Assembly: GCA_028045305.1 (NCBI GenBank)
Contig: JAOFTV010000006.1
Span: forward strand, 62,001-126,000
DNA: 64,000 nucleotides
Origin: Opitutales bacterium
GTDB lineage: Bacteria; Verrucomicrobiota; Verrucomicrobiia; Opitutales; Seribacteraceae
Direction: 5' to 3'
The position numbers were made by a program, and so were the translations under genes. The notes under the pieces are model-generated. The model worked only from the letters and a program-made list of their open reading frames with translations. It was not told where the DNA came from and searched no databases. Positions 34,600 through 43,329 of this stretch are shown piece by piece (within the stretch, counting starts at the first letter, position 1; each line of letters opens with the position of its first letter).

Positions 34600-36006
34600 G
34601 TGTATAAGATTTTAAGTTTATTTTCCCTACTGATCATCCCCTTGTTTCTGGCTGCCCAACCCAAAGGGAAGATACAAAATGTTTTGTTGATCATGTCGGA
34701 TGATTTAAAGGCAAGTGCCCTGCCCGCTTATGGAGACAAGATTTGTAAGACTCCCAACCTAGACCGTCTGGCTGCAACCAGTATGGTATTTGACCTTGCC
34801 TATTGCCAGGGACTTGCCTGCTATCCCTCCCGTCCATCGATGATGCGGAGCATCTATCCCGGTTCCAAAAAGAAACCGATCACCCTTGGCGAGCACTTGC
34901 AAAAATTCGATATGCATACCTCCCGCGTCGGTAAAATCTTTCACATGGGGGTGCCCAACTCCCCCCGCAATGGAGACAGCGGACTGGATGTACCCGCGTG
35001 CTGGACGGAGTTTCACAACACCAAGTCTCCCGAAACTTATACACCCGGTCTTTACCGCCAAATGAACCGAGGGATCGCCACCCGAAAAATGGAGGGCAGG
35101 CAGGGAATAGGTACCAAAGAAAGATACTGGGCTGCGGTGGAAGCAGATGTTAGCGATGGATCTGACCAGGCTGACTACCTGGTTGCTGAAAAAGCGGTAC
35201 AATTAATCCGTGAACGTAAGGAAGCAGAAAAGCCCTTCTTCCTGGGCGTGGGCTTTTTCCGCCCCCACTACCCCATGGTGGCACCGAAAAAGTTTTTCGA
35301 CATGTACCCATTGGAAAAGATGCGAATCCCCCCTCTGATCGAGGGCGATGTGGACGATATTCCCCCCGCCGCTCATGGGTTTATGAGTGGGCAGCTTCTC
35401 AATGAGACCGAGGAAGGACGCAGAGGAATGTGGCAGGCCTATTACGCATCCGTTACCTTTATGGACGAACAACTGGGTAAAGTGCTCGATGAACTGGACA
35501 GACAGGGACTAACCGACTCGACCGCCATCGTCTTCACTACCGACCATGGTTACCATTTGGGAGAGCATGGATTCTGGCAGAAATCCAACCTGCATGAGGA
35601 AGTGACCCGTGTACCCTTGATGATTCGGGCACCCGGATTGAAACCAGGTCGTACTAACTCCATTGCTGAACTGGTTGATTTCTACCCCACCTGCCTCGAC
35701 CTTCTGGGCCTATCCCTACCTAAGGAAATTGTCGGAAAAAGCTTGGTTCCCATTCTAAAAAACCCCAATACTCAGGTAAGAAAAACTGCTCTTTCCCTGC
35801 ACAACGAAAGGCATGTAAAAAACAAGGGATATGCCATCCGATCGGCTAATTGGACTTACATGAACTATGGCAAGAAAGGGGAGATTCTTTATGACATGGT
35901 GAAAGACCCCGACCAGTACACCAACCTGATCGACAACCCCGACTATGCAGAGAATGTAAGGAAAGCCCGCGAGCAATTGAGCCAACGCTTGCAGCAGGTC
36001 CAGTAA
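34600..36006 (+). CDS. Secreted sulfatase, iduronate-2-sulfatase-like
   Basis: This 468-residue protein is started here at the GTG at 34600, because it gives a clean signal peptide (MYKILSLFSLLIIPLFLAAQ). An in-frame start at 34537 would overlap the upstream gene and add a hydrophilic stretch before the signal. The sulfatase motifs are SDDLKASALPAYG (D34-D35), C74-Y-P-S-R78, FFRPHYPMVAPKKFF, TTDHGYHLGEHGFWQKSNLHEE and RVPLMI. The DHGYHLGEHGFW..SNLHEE pattern and FRPHYP place it with the iduronate-2-sulfatase-like group, as for the protein at 3146. Desulfation of a secreted glycan is expected. Confidence 0.9.
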   Translation: MYKILSLFSLLIIPLFLAAQPKGKIQNVLLIMSDDLKASALPAYGDKICKTPNLDRLAATSMVFDLAYCQGLACYPSRPSMMRSIYPGSKKKPITLGEHLQKFDMHTSRVGKIFHMGVPNSPRNGDSGLDVPACWTEFHNTKSPETYTPGLYRQMNRGIATRKMEGRQGIGTKERYWAAVEADVSDGSDQADYLVAEKAVQLIRERKEAEKPFFLGVGFFRPHYPMVAPKKFFDMYPLEKMRIPPLIEGDVDDIPPAAHGFMSGQLLNETEEGRRGMWQAYYASVTFMDEQLGKVLDELDRQGLTDSTAIVFTTDHGYHLGEHGFWQKSNLHEEVTRVPLMIRAPGLKPGRTNSIAELVDFYPTCLDLLGLSLPKEIVGKSLVPILKNPNTQVRKTALSLHNERHVKNKGYAIRSANWTYMNYGKKGEILYDMVKDPDQYTNLIDNPDYAENVRKAREQLSQRLQQVQ

Positions 36007-36089
36007 AGACTCTGTCCACCCTCAAAAAGTTTGAGGATCCGCAAAGAACACTCTTTGCAACCACACGCATCTTCGATAAAAAGAGCAAG

Positions 36090-38789
36090 ATGAGCCTTTT
36101 ATTATCAACTTTTACTCTTTTATTCCTAATTTCGGGTTCAACCCACTTGGTAGCCAAAAAATCCGCATGGAACTGGCCCCCGAGTTCCAAAGCCCAGGCA
36201 GTGGATTTGAGTAAGTTCACTTTGGATGAAGAACTGGAAATCACACTGTGGGCAAAAAGCCCAATGTTTTATAACCCTACCAACATGGCGATTGACCCGC
36301 TGGGGAGAATCTGGATCGCGGAAGGAGTAAACTACCGGGAAAAGCTGGGCATCCGCCGGGACGCAGGCGACCGCATCGTGGTGTTAACTGACACCGATGG
36401 CGATGGCTCCGCCGATCAATCCAAAGTATTCTGGCAGGACCCTTACCTGGAATCTCCCTTAGGTATTGCGGTGTTCGACAACCAAGTCGTGATTTCCCAA
36501 CCGCCCGATATTATGGTGCTTACCGATGTGGATAGAAACCTCGAGTTTGACCCCGCAATCGACAAAAAAGAAGTCCTTCTTACTGGATTCAATGGCCGGC
36601 AGCACGACCATTCCCTCCACTCCGTCACTTCAGGGCCGGATGGAAAGTGGTACTTTAACAGTGGAAATTGCGGGGCAATCTTTACTGACAACTCAGGCAA
36701 AACCTTCCGTATGAACACGAACTACCGGGGCGGAGCCAGTGAGGAATATTTTTACACCCCCACCCATGAACTCAAAGGGGCAAAAAGTGATGACGGCTTT
36801 GTGTGGAGCGCGGGGTTTAGTGTACGGATGAACCCCGATGGGACAGATGCGGAAATTATCGGACATGGATACCGAAACAGTTACGAACAGGTGGTCAGCT
36901 CGATGGGAGACCTTTTCCAAAGCGATAACGACGACTACAGTAGTTGCCGGAATTCCTATGTTCTTGAATATGGATCGGCCGGGTATTACTCGCTCGATGG
37001 TCAGCACAAGTGGCAGGCAGCCAAGCGCTCGGGGCAAGCAATCCAGCGAGCCCACTGGAGGCAGGACAACCCAGGCACCTTTGATACCGGAGATGTGTAC
37101 GGAGCTGGAGGACCGACCGGGGTTGCCTTTTATGAAAACGGAGCCCTCGGGAAAAAATGGGAAGGCACCTTTCTTTCCTGCGAGGCATCCCGTAATGTGA
37201 TTTTTGGATATCACCCCAAACCAATTGGAGCGACTTACTCCTTGGACCGGTTTGATTTTGTGAGTACGAAACCAACCCCGAAAGATTTAAATAATGAACC
37301 GGAAGAGGAAGCGGAGAAGCGGATTCACTTTCGACCTGCCGACCTCGATATTGGCCCGGATGGAGCGATCTATGTGGCTGATTGGTACGATCCCGGCACG
37401 GGGGGGCATGCCACCCGTGACGAATCCGCCTCGGGTGCGATCTACCGGATTGCCCCAAAAGGCTTTCAATCGAAGCTACCCTCTTTGGATCTGAAATCCG
37501 TGGACGGATCGCTGAATGCCTTAAAGAGTCCGAACCCAGCAGTACGTTACCTTGGATTTCAGGCACTGAAGAATTTCGGAGATTCTGCCCTGCCCAAAGT
37601 CGAAGAACTTTTGCAGGACAGGAACCCCTACCTCTTCGCCCGGGCAATCTGGTTGCTCCCACATCTGGGTCAGAAGGGAAAAAAGAAAACCGTGGAATTG
37701 CTTGATTCCAAGAACAGAAACCACCGCTTGGTTGCTTATCGCAGCCTCCGCCGTATGGGGTTTGATATGTCCGATTATGCATCCAAACTCGCCTCCGATG
37801 AGGATGCGGGGATACGTCGCGATGTTGCCCTGTCCCTTCGCTCTTTATCTTTCGACCAATCCAAGAATGCTCTCCTTGAAATCGCCAAACAATTTGATGG
37901 TCAGGATAAGAACTATGTTGAAGCCATTGGATTGGGATCACACCAAAAGGAAAGCCAGGTTTGGGAACACTTAAAAAATAAGTTGGGTTTTCAGAATACA
38001 TCCCAGTGGACAGATGCTTTTGCCCGTATCACCTGGAGACTTGGAAGCCATAAGGCCATTCCTTCCCTTATGGAAAGGGTACAAATTACCGAACTACCCA
38101 TCGAAGAGCGAAACTTCGCCATTGAATCAATCGCCTTCATCAACCATCCGGACGCACCGGACGCCCTGCTTGAATTGGGAAACACCGTCCAAGAAAAGGA
38201 GCTCAATGATACAATTGTGGAGTGGATGGTGCGCCAGGGATTGACTGACTGGGGCAAGTACGATGTCAAAACAAAGCTCAAGAAGGCTGGAATCTTTGAT
38301 GCCGAAGCCGTTGCCCTCGTACCCATCAGTACGCCCGAACCGGTCGGCAAACCAAACCTCAAGGTAGGAGATATAATGAAACTAAAAGGTGACCCCCACC
38401 AGGGTAGTACCACGATCATGAGGTGCGTGATGTGCCACGAGGTCAATGGTGTGGGCGTAAACTTTGGCCCGAGGCTGGAAGGCTGGGCGGCCAAGCAATC
38501 GAAGAGTGCCGTGATCCATGCGATTGTAAATCCATCTCAGGGGATTGCCCATGGGTTTGGGGGAACGGAATATGAACTTAACGATGGTAACATTATCCAC
38601 GGGATCACCGAAGCTTACGGGGATCCTGCCATTGTTCTCTCTCAGGGAGGACTCAGTCAATTAATTCCCCGGGCCAAGGTGAAAAAGTCCAGTAGAATGA
38701 AGCGCTCCCTCATGCTCTCGGCTGAGCAACTCGGGCTAACTGCTCAGGATGTGGCCGATGTAGTGGCCTTTATGAAGGAGTACAACTAA
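36090..38789 (+). CDS. Secreted propeller-HEAT-cytochrome c protein (PVC-type dehydrogenase)
   Basis: This 899-residue protein has a signal peptide (about 1-22), a sugar-dehydrogenase-like propeller (about 50-460; NMAIDPLGRIWIAEGVNYRE, DTDGDGSADQ, DIGPDGAIYVADWYDPG), HEAT-like repeats (about 480-740) and a C-terminal cytochrome c with C779-V-M-C782-H783. It has the same domain order as the 1068-residue protein at 18949 but is a distinct sequence. Likely role: oxidation of a released sugar in the periplasm with heme as electron acceptor. It ends the plus-strand block, 83 bases after a sulfatase. Confidence 0.87.
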   Translation: MSLLLSTFTLLFLISGSTHLVAKKSAWNWPPSSKAQAVDLSKFTLDEELEITLWAKSPMFYNPTNMAIDPLGRIWIAEGVNYREKLGIRRDAGDRIVVLTDTDGDGSADQSKVFWQDPYLESPLGIAVFDNQVVISQPPDIMVLTDVDRNLEFDPAIDKKEVLLTGFNGRQHDHSLHSVTSGPDGKWYFNSGNCGAIFTDNSGKTFRMNTNYRGGASEEYFYTPTHELKGAKSDDGFVWSAGFSVRMNPDGTDAEIIGHGYRNSYEQVVSSMGDLFQSDNDDYSSCRNSYVLEYGSAGYYSLDGQHKWQAAKRSGQAIQRAHWRQDNPGTFDTGDVYGAGGPTGVAFYENGALGKKWEGTFLSCEASRNVIFGYHPKPIGATYSLDRFDFVSTKPTPKDLNNEPEEEAEKRIHFRPADLDIGPDGAIYVADWYDPGTGGHATRDESASGAIYRIAPKGFQSKLPSLDLKSVDGSLNALKSPNPAVRYLGFQALKNFGDSALPKVEELLQDRNPYLFARAIWLLPHLGQKGKKKTVELLDSKNRNHRLVAYRSLRRMGFDMSDYASKLASDEDAGIRRDVALSLRSLSFDQSKNALLEIAKQFDGQDKNYVEAIGLGSHQKESQVWEHLKNKLGFQNTSQWTDAFARITWRLGSHKAIPSLMERVQITELPIEERNFAIESIAFINHPDAPDALLELGNTVQEKELNDTIVEWMVRQGLTDWGKYDVKTKLKKAGIFDAEAVALVPISTPEPVGKPNLKVGDIMKLKGDPHQGSTTIMRCVMCHEVNGVGVNFGPRLEGWAAKQSKSAVIHAIVNPSQGIAHGFGGTEYELNDGNIIHGITEAYGDPAIVLSQGGLSQLIPRAKVKKSSRMKRSLMLSAEQLGLTAQDVADVVAFMKEYN

Positions 38790-38798
38790 ACCCTGTAT

Positions 38799-38810
38799 CC
38801 TATTAATAGG
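38799..38810. terminator. 12-base palindrome between convergent genes
   Basis: CCTATTAATAGG lies in the 31-base gap between the convergent dehydrogenase gene and the YmdB gene. It is a perfect palindrome but short and without a T-run, so use as a bidirectional terminator is only a possibility. Confidence 0.25.
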
Positions 38811-38820
38811 CTCGAAAAGA

Positions 38821-39615
38821 TTAGCCCGGCAAATCGGATTCCCGCCAGTTGACCAACTCCACGGATTCGGCCAATCCGGTCTGCTGATTGACTTGAAGCA
38901 GACAACCCTGCATGCCAACATCTCTCTCCGCAACCGGGCACTTACGTGGCATGCCATCTTTGAACCGTCCGAGACAGGCATCGATCTCGCGACCAAGAAC
39001 GGACTCACGGGGACCGGTCATACCAAGGTCGGACTGGTAAGCACTACCCCCTCTGAGAATTCTGCCATCCGCAGTGGGCACATGGGTATGGGTGCCATAA
39101 ATCATGGCCACGCGACCATCAAGGTGCCAGCCCATAGACTCTTTCTCAGAGGTGGTTTCGGCGTGAATTTCCACAAGGATAAAGTCGCAGGAATCCTTTA
39201 ATTCATTAACAACTCGATCAGATGTGGCAAAAGGACAATCCACCTTTGGACCCATAAAAGTTCGGCCCAATACAGTAAACAATCCTAGTTTGGTACCGTT
39301 AACTTCTAAAATTAATCGATCCCGCCCTGGGTTTGTGCTTGGGAGATTGGCTGGTCGGCAGACAAAATCCAGTCCATCGATCTCATTATTAAAATTCTTT
39401 TGGTCCCAGACATGATCTCCCAAGGTGATTCCCATTACCCCAGCTTTGTATATTTCCTGAGCAGTCTTTGCGGTAATGCCGGCTCCACCGGCAGCATTTT
39501 CCCCATTGGCCAAAACCAAATCAATTTTGTTCTTTTCAACAAATCTTGAAAGATGAGCAGTCAGAAAGCTTCGACCGGGACGTCCAACAATATCTCCTAA
39601 GAGCAAAATTCTCAT
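38821..39615 (-). CDS. YmdB-family metallophosphoesterase
   Basis: This 264-residue cytoplasmic protein opens with MRILLLGDIVGRPGR and continues with LANGENAAGGAGIT, MGITLGDHVWDQK and IYGTHTHVPTADGRIL, the metal-binding motifs of the YmdB/TIGR00282 family. Members hydrolyse 2',3'-cyclic nucleotides and affect RNA turnover and biofilm decisions in Bacillus. All motifs look intact and the length is normal. It is encoded after a TolB-like gene on the same strand (24-base gap), which suggests a common transcript but not a shared function. Confidence 0.92.
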   Translation of the reverse strand: MRILLLGDIVGRPGRSFLTAHLSRFVEKNKIDLVLANGENAAGGAGITAKTAQEIYKAGVMGITLGDHVWDQKNFNNEIDGLDFVCRPANLPSTNPGRDRLILEVNGTKLGLFTVLGRTFMGPKVDCPFATSDRVVNELKDSCDFILVEIHAETTSEKESMGWHLDGRVAMIYGTHTHVPTADGRILRGGSAYQSDLGMTGPRESVLGREIDACLGRFKDGMPRKCPVAERDVGMQGCLLQVNQQTGLAESVELVNWRESDLPG

Positions 39616-39639
39616 GGGGAAATAAAACTGAAAAACTTT

Positions 39640-40884
39640 TTAGCGATAATAGAAAAAAGATGGCTGCGAACAGTTTCCAAAACTACGATCGTGCAAAGAT
39701 ATAGGAGTAGCTTCTTCGAATTCCGTATCAACGAGCATGATGCGAGTAGCTCCCCCCGAAGACCGGCTGGTAAAAAAGAGATGGCGTCCATCATTTGCCC
39801 AACACGGTTGCATCGCATGGTCTCGACCCCTTGTGATCATACGACTTGTCCGCTTAGAAAAATCATATTCAAATATCTGAAAACCGCCACCTACTGCAGC
39901 AGTGAACGCGATTTTGGATGAATCAAGAGGATTCCAGGCGGCCTCAACGCAGTGAGAACTCACATTGGTGGGAATTCTCGACAGTACACCACTTGATAGC
40001 GATACCTCGTACAACTGGGGCTTTCCTCGGGAATCAGAAGTTAAGATCAAACGACGGCCATCCGGAGACCAGCATGGTCCTGATTCGTTACTTTTATTTT
40101 TGGTTACTCTTCTTGGTCTTTCATAGGGTGCACCGGCCAACCAAAGCTCGGGGTTTCCAGATGTTGAAAGTATAAGTGCAGTTTGAGAAGAACGAGGATT
40201 TTGCACAGCACAAAGATTACTTCCCTTATAATTTGCCACTGTAGCCACTTTCCGTGTAGCTAGATCAAGATGGTATACATTATTAAAAACCTTTCGGTTG
40301 CTTGTAAAAAAAATACCAGCACCCGAATTATTCCAACTAGGATTAAAAGCAATTTTTCCAAATGAAGTTTGTGGTCTGGCATAAGTCATTAAAGCATCGG
40401 AAATCAAAATCTCCTTGGCTCTGGAAACATCTGATATGTAGCTCAAACGCCCCGAAAAAAAGCCGGGGATTTTGAGTAACTCAAGGACAAGTCGATCACA
40501 GGCTAAAAAAACGGCACTTTCTAAACTTGAAGAGGAAACGGTGTATTCGCTAAAGGAAGATTTCGGATTGCCCCGGGTTATAGAAACCTGAATTTTGTTC
40601 AACCCTGCAGAGCCAAAAGTCGCAGAGAATTGACTTTCCTTTTCGGTCGCAAGCCTGAGCCCACCATGTAAATAAATTGGTTTACTAACGAGTGGAATTA
40701 AAGCCTTTGGCGTTCTTCCTAAGTCAATGGGGATTTGCTTCTTTGCCAGTTCTCCCTCGATTGGGCCAAGGATGATTGCTGAATCATTAGCATGAAGGCA
40801 AGAAGCCAAACCAAACCCAAGGAAGAGAAACTTAAAAATTGCTACACAGCAAATTTTGTTAAAAAAATCCATAACCACACTCAT
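39640..40884 (-). CDS. Periplasmic TolB-like beta-propeller protein
   Basis: This ~414-residue protein has an N-terminal signal-type helix (CCVAIFKFLFLGFGLASCLHA), an N-terminal domain (DRLVLELLKIPGFFSGRLSYI) like that of TolB, and WD40-like PD40 repeats (GPCWSPDGRRLILTSDSRGKPQLYEVSL; MQPCWANDGRHLFFTSRSSG). TolB sits in the periplasm and helps outer-membrane integrity with Pal. Here no tolA, tolQ, tolR or pal is adjacent. The start is uncertain: in-frame starts at 40920 (TTG), 40917, 40884 and 40872 exist; I prefer 40884 or 40872, which place the hydrophobic helix near the N-terminus. Confidence 0.75.
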   Translation of the reverse strand: MSVVMDFFNKICCVAIFKFLFLGFGLASCLHANDSAIILGPIEGELAKKQIPIDLGRTPKALIPLVSKPIYLHGGLRLATEKESQFSATFGSAGLNKIQVSITRGNPKSSFSEYTVSSSSLESAVFLACDRLVLELLKIPGFFSGRLSYISDVSRAKEILISDALMTYARPQTSFGKIAFNPSWNNSGAGIFFTSNRKVFNNVYHLDLATRKVATVANYKGSNLCAVQNPRSSQTALILSTSGNPELWLAGAPYERPRRVTKNKSNESGPCWSPDGRRLILTSDSRGKPQLYEVSLSSGVLSRIPTNVSSHCVEAAWNPLDSSKIAFTAAVGGGFQIFEYDFSKRTSRMITRGRDHAMQPCWANDGRHLFFTSRSSGGATRIMLVDTEFEEATPISLHDRSFGNCSQPSFFYYR

Positions 40885-41032
40885 GACTACCAAACTTTCG
40901 TACCCTGCTCTCCTCATCAAGCGAAAAAATGAACGAAATAAAAAAATTTCATACTATACATACTTTAAATGAAACTCATTGTTTTGTACTTGCCCAAGAA
41001 GAACTCTACGATCTTGATAAGTCCTTTTATAT

Positions 41033-42091
41033 ATGAGTAACGAAGCCATTTTAAATATACTCAAAAATGTTAAGTATCCAGGATTTAGCCGTGATCTGGT
41101 TTCCTTTGGACTTGTTCAGGAAGCCAAGCTGGAGGATTCCACAGCCAAAGTAGTTTTGGAATTATCTACTTCTGACCTGACACTTCCTAAATCGATCAAA
41201 GAAAGTGCGGAAAAGGCTCTTCTGGCAAGTTCTGAAATTGACCGGGCAGAAGTTACTGTTCGAGTAAAAAAGCAACCCGACACTTCAGGTAATGATTCAA
41301 AACCGAAGAGCGAAAACTTAGTTGGAATAAAACGAATCATTGCCGTGGCAAGCGGGAAAGGAGGCGTTGGAAAATCAACCTTATCCGTAAATCTTGCATG
41401 CTCATTGGCAAGAATGAACTCGCACAACGGACAGCCTAACAAAGTAGGCCTCATGGATTGCGACCTTTATGGACCATCAGTTCCCTTGTTGATGGGAATT
41501 TCCGAGAAACCTGAGATTGTGGCCGAAAACACCTTGGCCCCGGTAGAAAGCTATGGCGTGAAGTCCATATCTATGGGATTACTTATCGATGAGGAAAGCC
41601 CGGTCGTCTGGCGCGGACCAATGATTATGAAAACGATTCAACAATTCGCCCATAATGTGGTTTGGGGCGAACTTGATTATTTATTGATTGATCTGCCCCC
41701 TGGCACAGGAGACGCTCAACTTTCTCTTGCTCAAATACTCCCTTTGGATGGAGTTCTTATTGTAACTACTCCACAAAAAGCAGCGGTTGATGTGGCGAGG
41801 CGAGGTGCCCGAATGTTCGAAAAAGTAAATGTTCCCATACTTGGAGTCGTTGAAAACATGAGCTTCTTAAAAGATGAACAAACGGGTGAAAGAAATTATT
41901 TGTTTGGTCAAGGAGGTGGGGCTTCTACTGCACACGCCCTAAAATGTCCATTCATGGGAGAAATTCCATTGCACGAGGAAGTACGTTTGGGTGGCGATCA
42001 TGGAACCCCAGTTGTGGTAACTAACCCAAAAAACTGCTCCAGTATGGAAATTTCTAGAGTAGCTGAAAAAGTGACTCGCTTATGGATGTGA
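41033..42091 (+). CDS. Mrp/NBP35-family iron-sulfur carrier ATPase
   Basis: This 352-residue protein has an N-terminal MIP18/DUF59 domain (about 1-85; ILNILKNVKYPGFSRDLVSFGLV) and a ParA-like P-loop ATPase (about 100-352): ASGKGGVGKSTLSVNLA, LMDCDLYGPSVPLLMG, SPVVWRGPMIMK, LDYLLIDLPPGTGDAQL and VTTPQKAAVDVARRG. Mrp (ApbC) proteins carry and deliver 4Fe-4S clusters. The usual C-terminal CxxC is replaced here by surroundings of VVENMSFL, which lack an obvious CxxC pair. A DUF971 protein, often linked to Mrp, is encoded less than 1 kb downstream on the same strand. Confidence 0.93.
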   Translation: MSNEAILNILKNVKYPGFSRDLVSFGLVQEAKLEDSTAKVVLELSTSDLTLPKSIKESAEKALLASSEIDRAEVTVRVKKQPDTSGNDSKPKSENLVGIKRIIAVASGKGGVGKSTLSVNLACSLARMNSHNGQPNKVGLMDCDLYGPSVPLLMGISEKPEIVAENTLAPVESYGVKSISMGLLIDEESPVVWRGPMIMKTIQQFAHNVVWGELDYLLIDLPPGTGDAQLSLAQILPLDGVLIVTTPQKAAVDVARRGARMFEKVNVPILGVVENMSFLKDEQTGERNYLFGQGGGASTAHALKCPFMGEIPLHEEVRLGGDHGTPVVVTNPKNCSSMEISRVAEKVTRLWM

Positions 42092-42133
42092 GTAGAGAAT
42101 GGATGGCATTCCTCATCCCAATGCCCGAAATAA

Positions 42134-42307
42134 TTAGGTTTTCTTAATTTCGCGGTGTACTGTACGACGACGCAGAAAAGGATTGTACTTCTTTTTTTCA
42201 ACCGCTTCAGTCTGCAGCTTTTTATTTCGCGAACTTAAATAACGTGAAGGCGGTTTTCCTTCTTTACGTGCTTCAGTACACTCTAAAATGACAGTTTCTC
42301 TAGGCAT
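42134..42307 (-). CDS. rpmG: 50S ribosomal protein L33 (bL33)
   Basis: This is a 57-residue minus-strand gene, found by reading the gap by eye. It translates to [20 protein letters not shown] and onward through [37 protein letters not shown], a clear bL33 (ECTEA...SRY..RNKK...[13 protein letters not shown]). Only one cysteine is present, so it is the zinc-free form. No good Shine-Dalgarno sequence precedes the ATG (ttttaaatat). It is oppositely oriented to the flanking mrp and 42439 genes and stands alone, without rpmB or a tRNA cluster. Confidence 0.95.
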   Translation of the reverse strand: MPRETVILECTEARKEGKPPSRYLSSRNKKLQTEAVEKKKYNPFLRRRTVHREIKKT

Positions 42308-42438
42308 ATATTTAAAATGATTTATTCTGAGTATTTCGCAATCACAAAAGTGTAGAGTTCCTGCAAACCTGTAAGTATGTCTGTGAGAGGTAATTATTCC
42401 ATTTGCCCTGCGATGATTCAGAAGCTTAAACTAGTTCC

Positions 42439-42999
42439 ATGGATTCAACAGCGAGTGAGAACATTAATCAAATTTCAGAAAACCAGTTTCGGGAAAAAGC
42501 CTTGAGTGGAAATGATCGGTCTTCCATGGAGGTTCCTGAAATGGGTAAGCAATCATCGGTCAAAGTAACTAAATCTGGCGAAGAACTTGCCTTGGGTGGA
42601 TCACTGCAGGACAGACCAGACACAACCAATCCAGAAAATTGTGCTAAACCTGGAGAACCCATTCCAAGTGTTGATAACCTGGATGATACTGGAATTGATT
42701 GCACGAGGGATCCCGATTGGAAAGTAATCGAATCCGAAAAATTAGATAAAAACCCCCAACCTAACGAAGTGCACAACGATAAATATTGGGATGAACGGAG
42801 TCTTGATACCCAACTACAGAAACAAGATTTGCAGGAAAAACTAATTCGTGAAGAGATGGAAAATTTTGACCGTGCCGCCCATGTTGCCGATGACGACGGT
42901 CGACCGTTTCAAAACGAAGTTCTCGATCCTTACCATGCGGGCGGGCGACCACCATCTGAACCACCCTCTGGTACAAATAGCTTAGATTCTTTCGTTTGA
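42439..42999 (+). CDS. Acidic, low-complexity protein of unknown function
   Basis: This 186-residue protein has no signal peptide or membrane segment and no recognised domain. It is rich in Asp, Glu, Asn, Ser and Pro (for example TKSGEELALGGSLQDRPDTTNPE, EKLDKNPQPNEVHNDKYWDE) and is probably largely disordered; a short helical stretch (LQKQDLQEKLIREEMENFDRAAHV) lies near the end. It is followed after 12 bases by a DUF971 gene and may be co-transcribed with it. Codon use looks like the neighbours. Function not predicted. Confidence 0.65.
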   Translation: MDSTASENINQISENQFREKALSGNDRSSMEVPEMGKQSSVKVTKSGEELALGGSLQDRPDTTNPENCAKPGEPIPSVDNLDDTGIDCTRDPDWKVIESEKLDKNPQPNEVHNDKYWDERSLDTQLQKQDLQEKLIREEMENFDRAAHVADDDGRPFQNEVLDPYHAGGRPPSEPPSGTNSLDSFV

Positions 43000-43011
43000 T
43001 TTGAAAGTTTT

Positions 43012-43320
43012 ATGATTTCCGCTCCTCAAAGAATAGAAATTGTGGGAGATTTCCTTGCCATGAATTGGGGGGGAAGTGAAGAAATCGTGCTTGATTCCTC
43101 TACCCTGCGCAAGAATTCACCAAGTTCTGAACAAGCGGGTGAAAGAGATATTTTTGGCCGATTGTACGGTGGGTCCAAAAAAAATGACTTTTCTGAAGTT
43201 AAACTAAAATCTTATGAAAAAGTTGGGAATTATGCACTCCGATTAATTTTCTCGGATGGGCATTCTTCCGGACTCTACTCCTGGGAATACTTCAAAAATC
43301 TCAGTAAGCTGACGAATTAA
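43012..43320 (+). CDS. DUF971-family protein (gamma-butyrobetaine hydroxylase-like N-terminal domain)
   Basis: This 102-residue protein ends with the DUF971 signature YALRLIFSDGHSSGLYSWEYFKNL, preceded by VGDFLAMNWGGSEEIVL. DUF971 proteins are small, often next to or fused to Mrp-type ATPases, and are thought to take part in iron-sulfur cluster handling. Here mrp lies upstream on the same strand, separated by rpmG (opposite strand) and the acidic protein. The usual Cys/His ligands are not obvious. The insertion between strands (RKNSPSSEQAGERDIFGRLYGGSKKN) is longer than average. Confidence 0.85.
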   Translation: MISAPQRIEIVGDFLAMNWGGSEEIVLDSSTLRKNSPSSEQAGERDIFGRLYGGSKKNDFSEVKLKSYEKVGNYALRLIFSDGHSSGLYSWEYFKNLSKLTN

Positions 43321-43329
43321 ATTTCGTTA

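Noticed and set aside
37400-37406. Seven-G run in the second dehydrogenase gene as a phase-variation site
   Set aside because: The reading frame continues normally on both sides (PGTGGHATRD), so no frameshift is present.
36895-38001. Long minus-strand open frame (368 codons) opposite the propeller-HEAT-cytochrome gene
   Set aside because: It lies wholly antisense to a clear, conserved coding sequence; its translation is rich in Arg, Pro, Ser and His with no domain, which is typical of a shadow frame.
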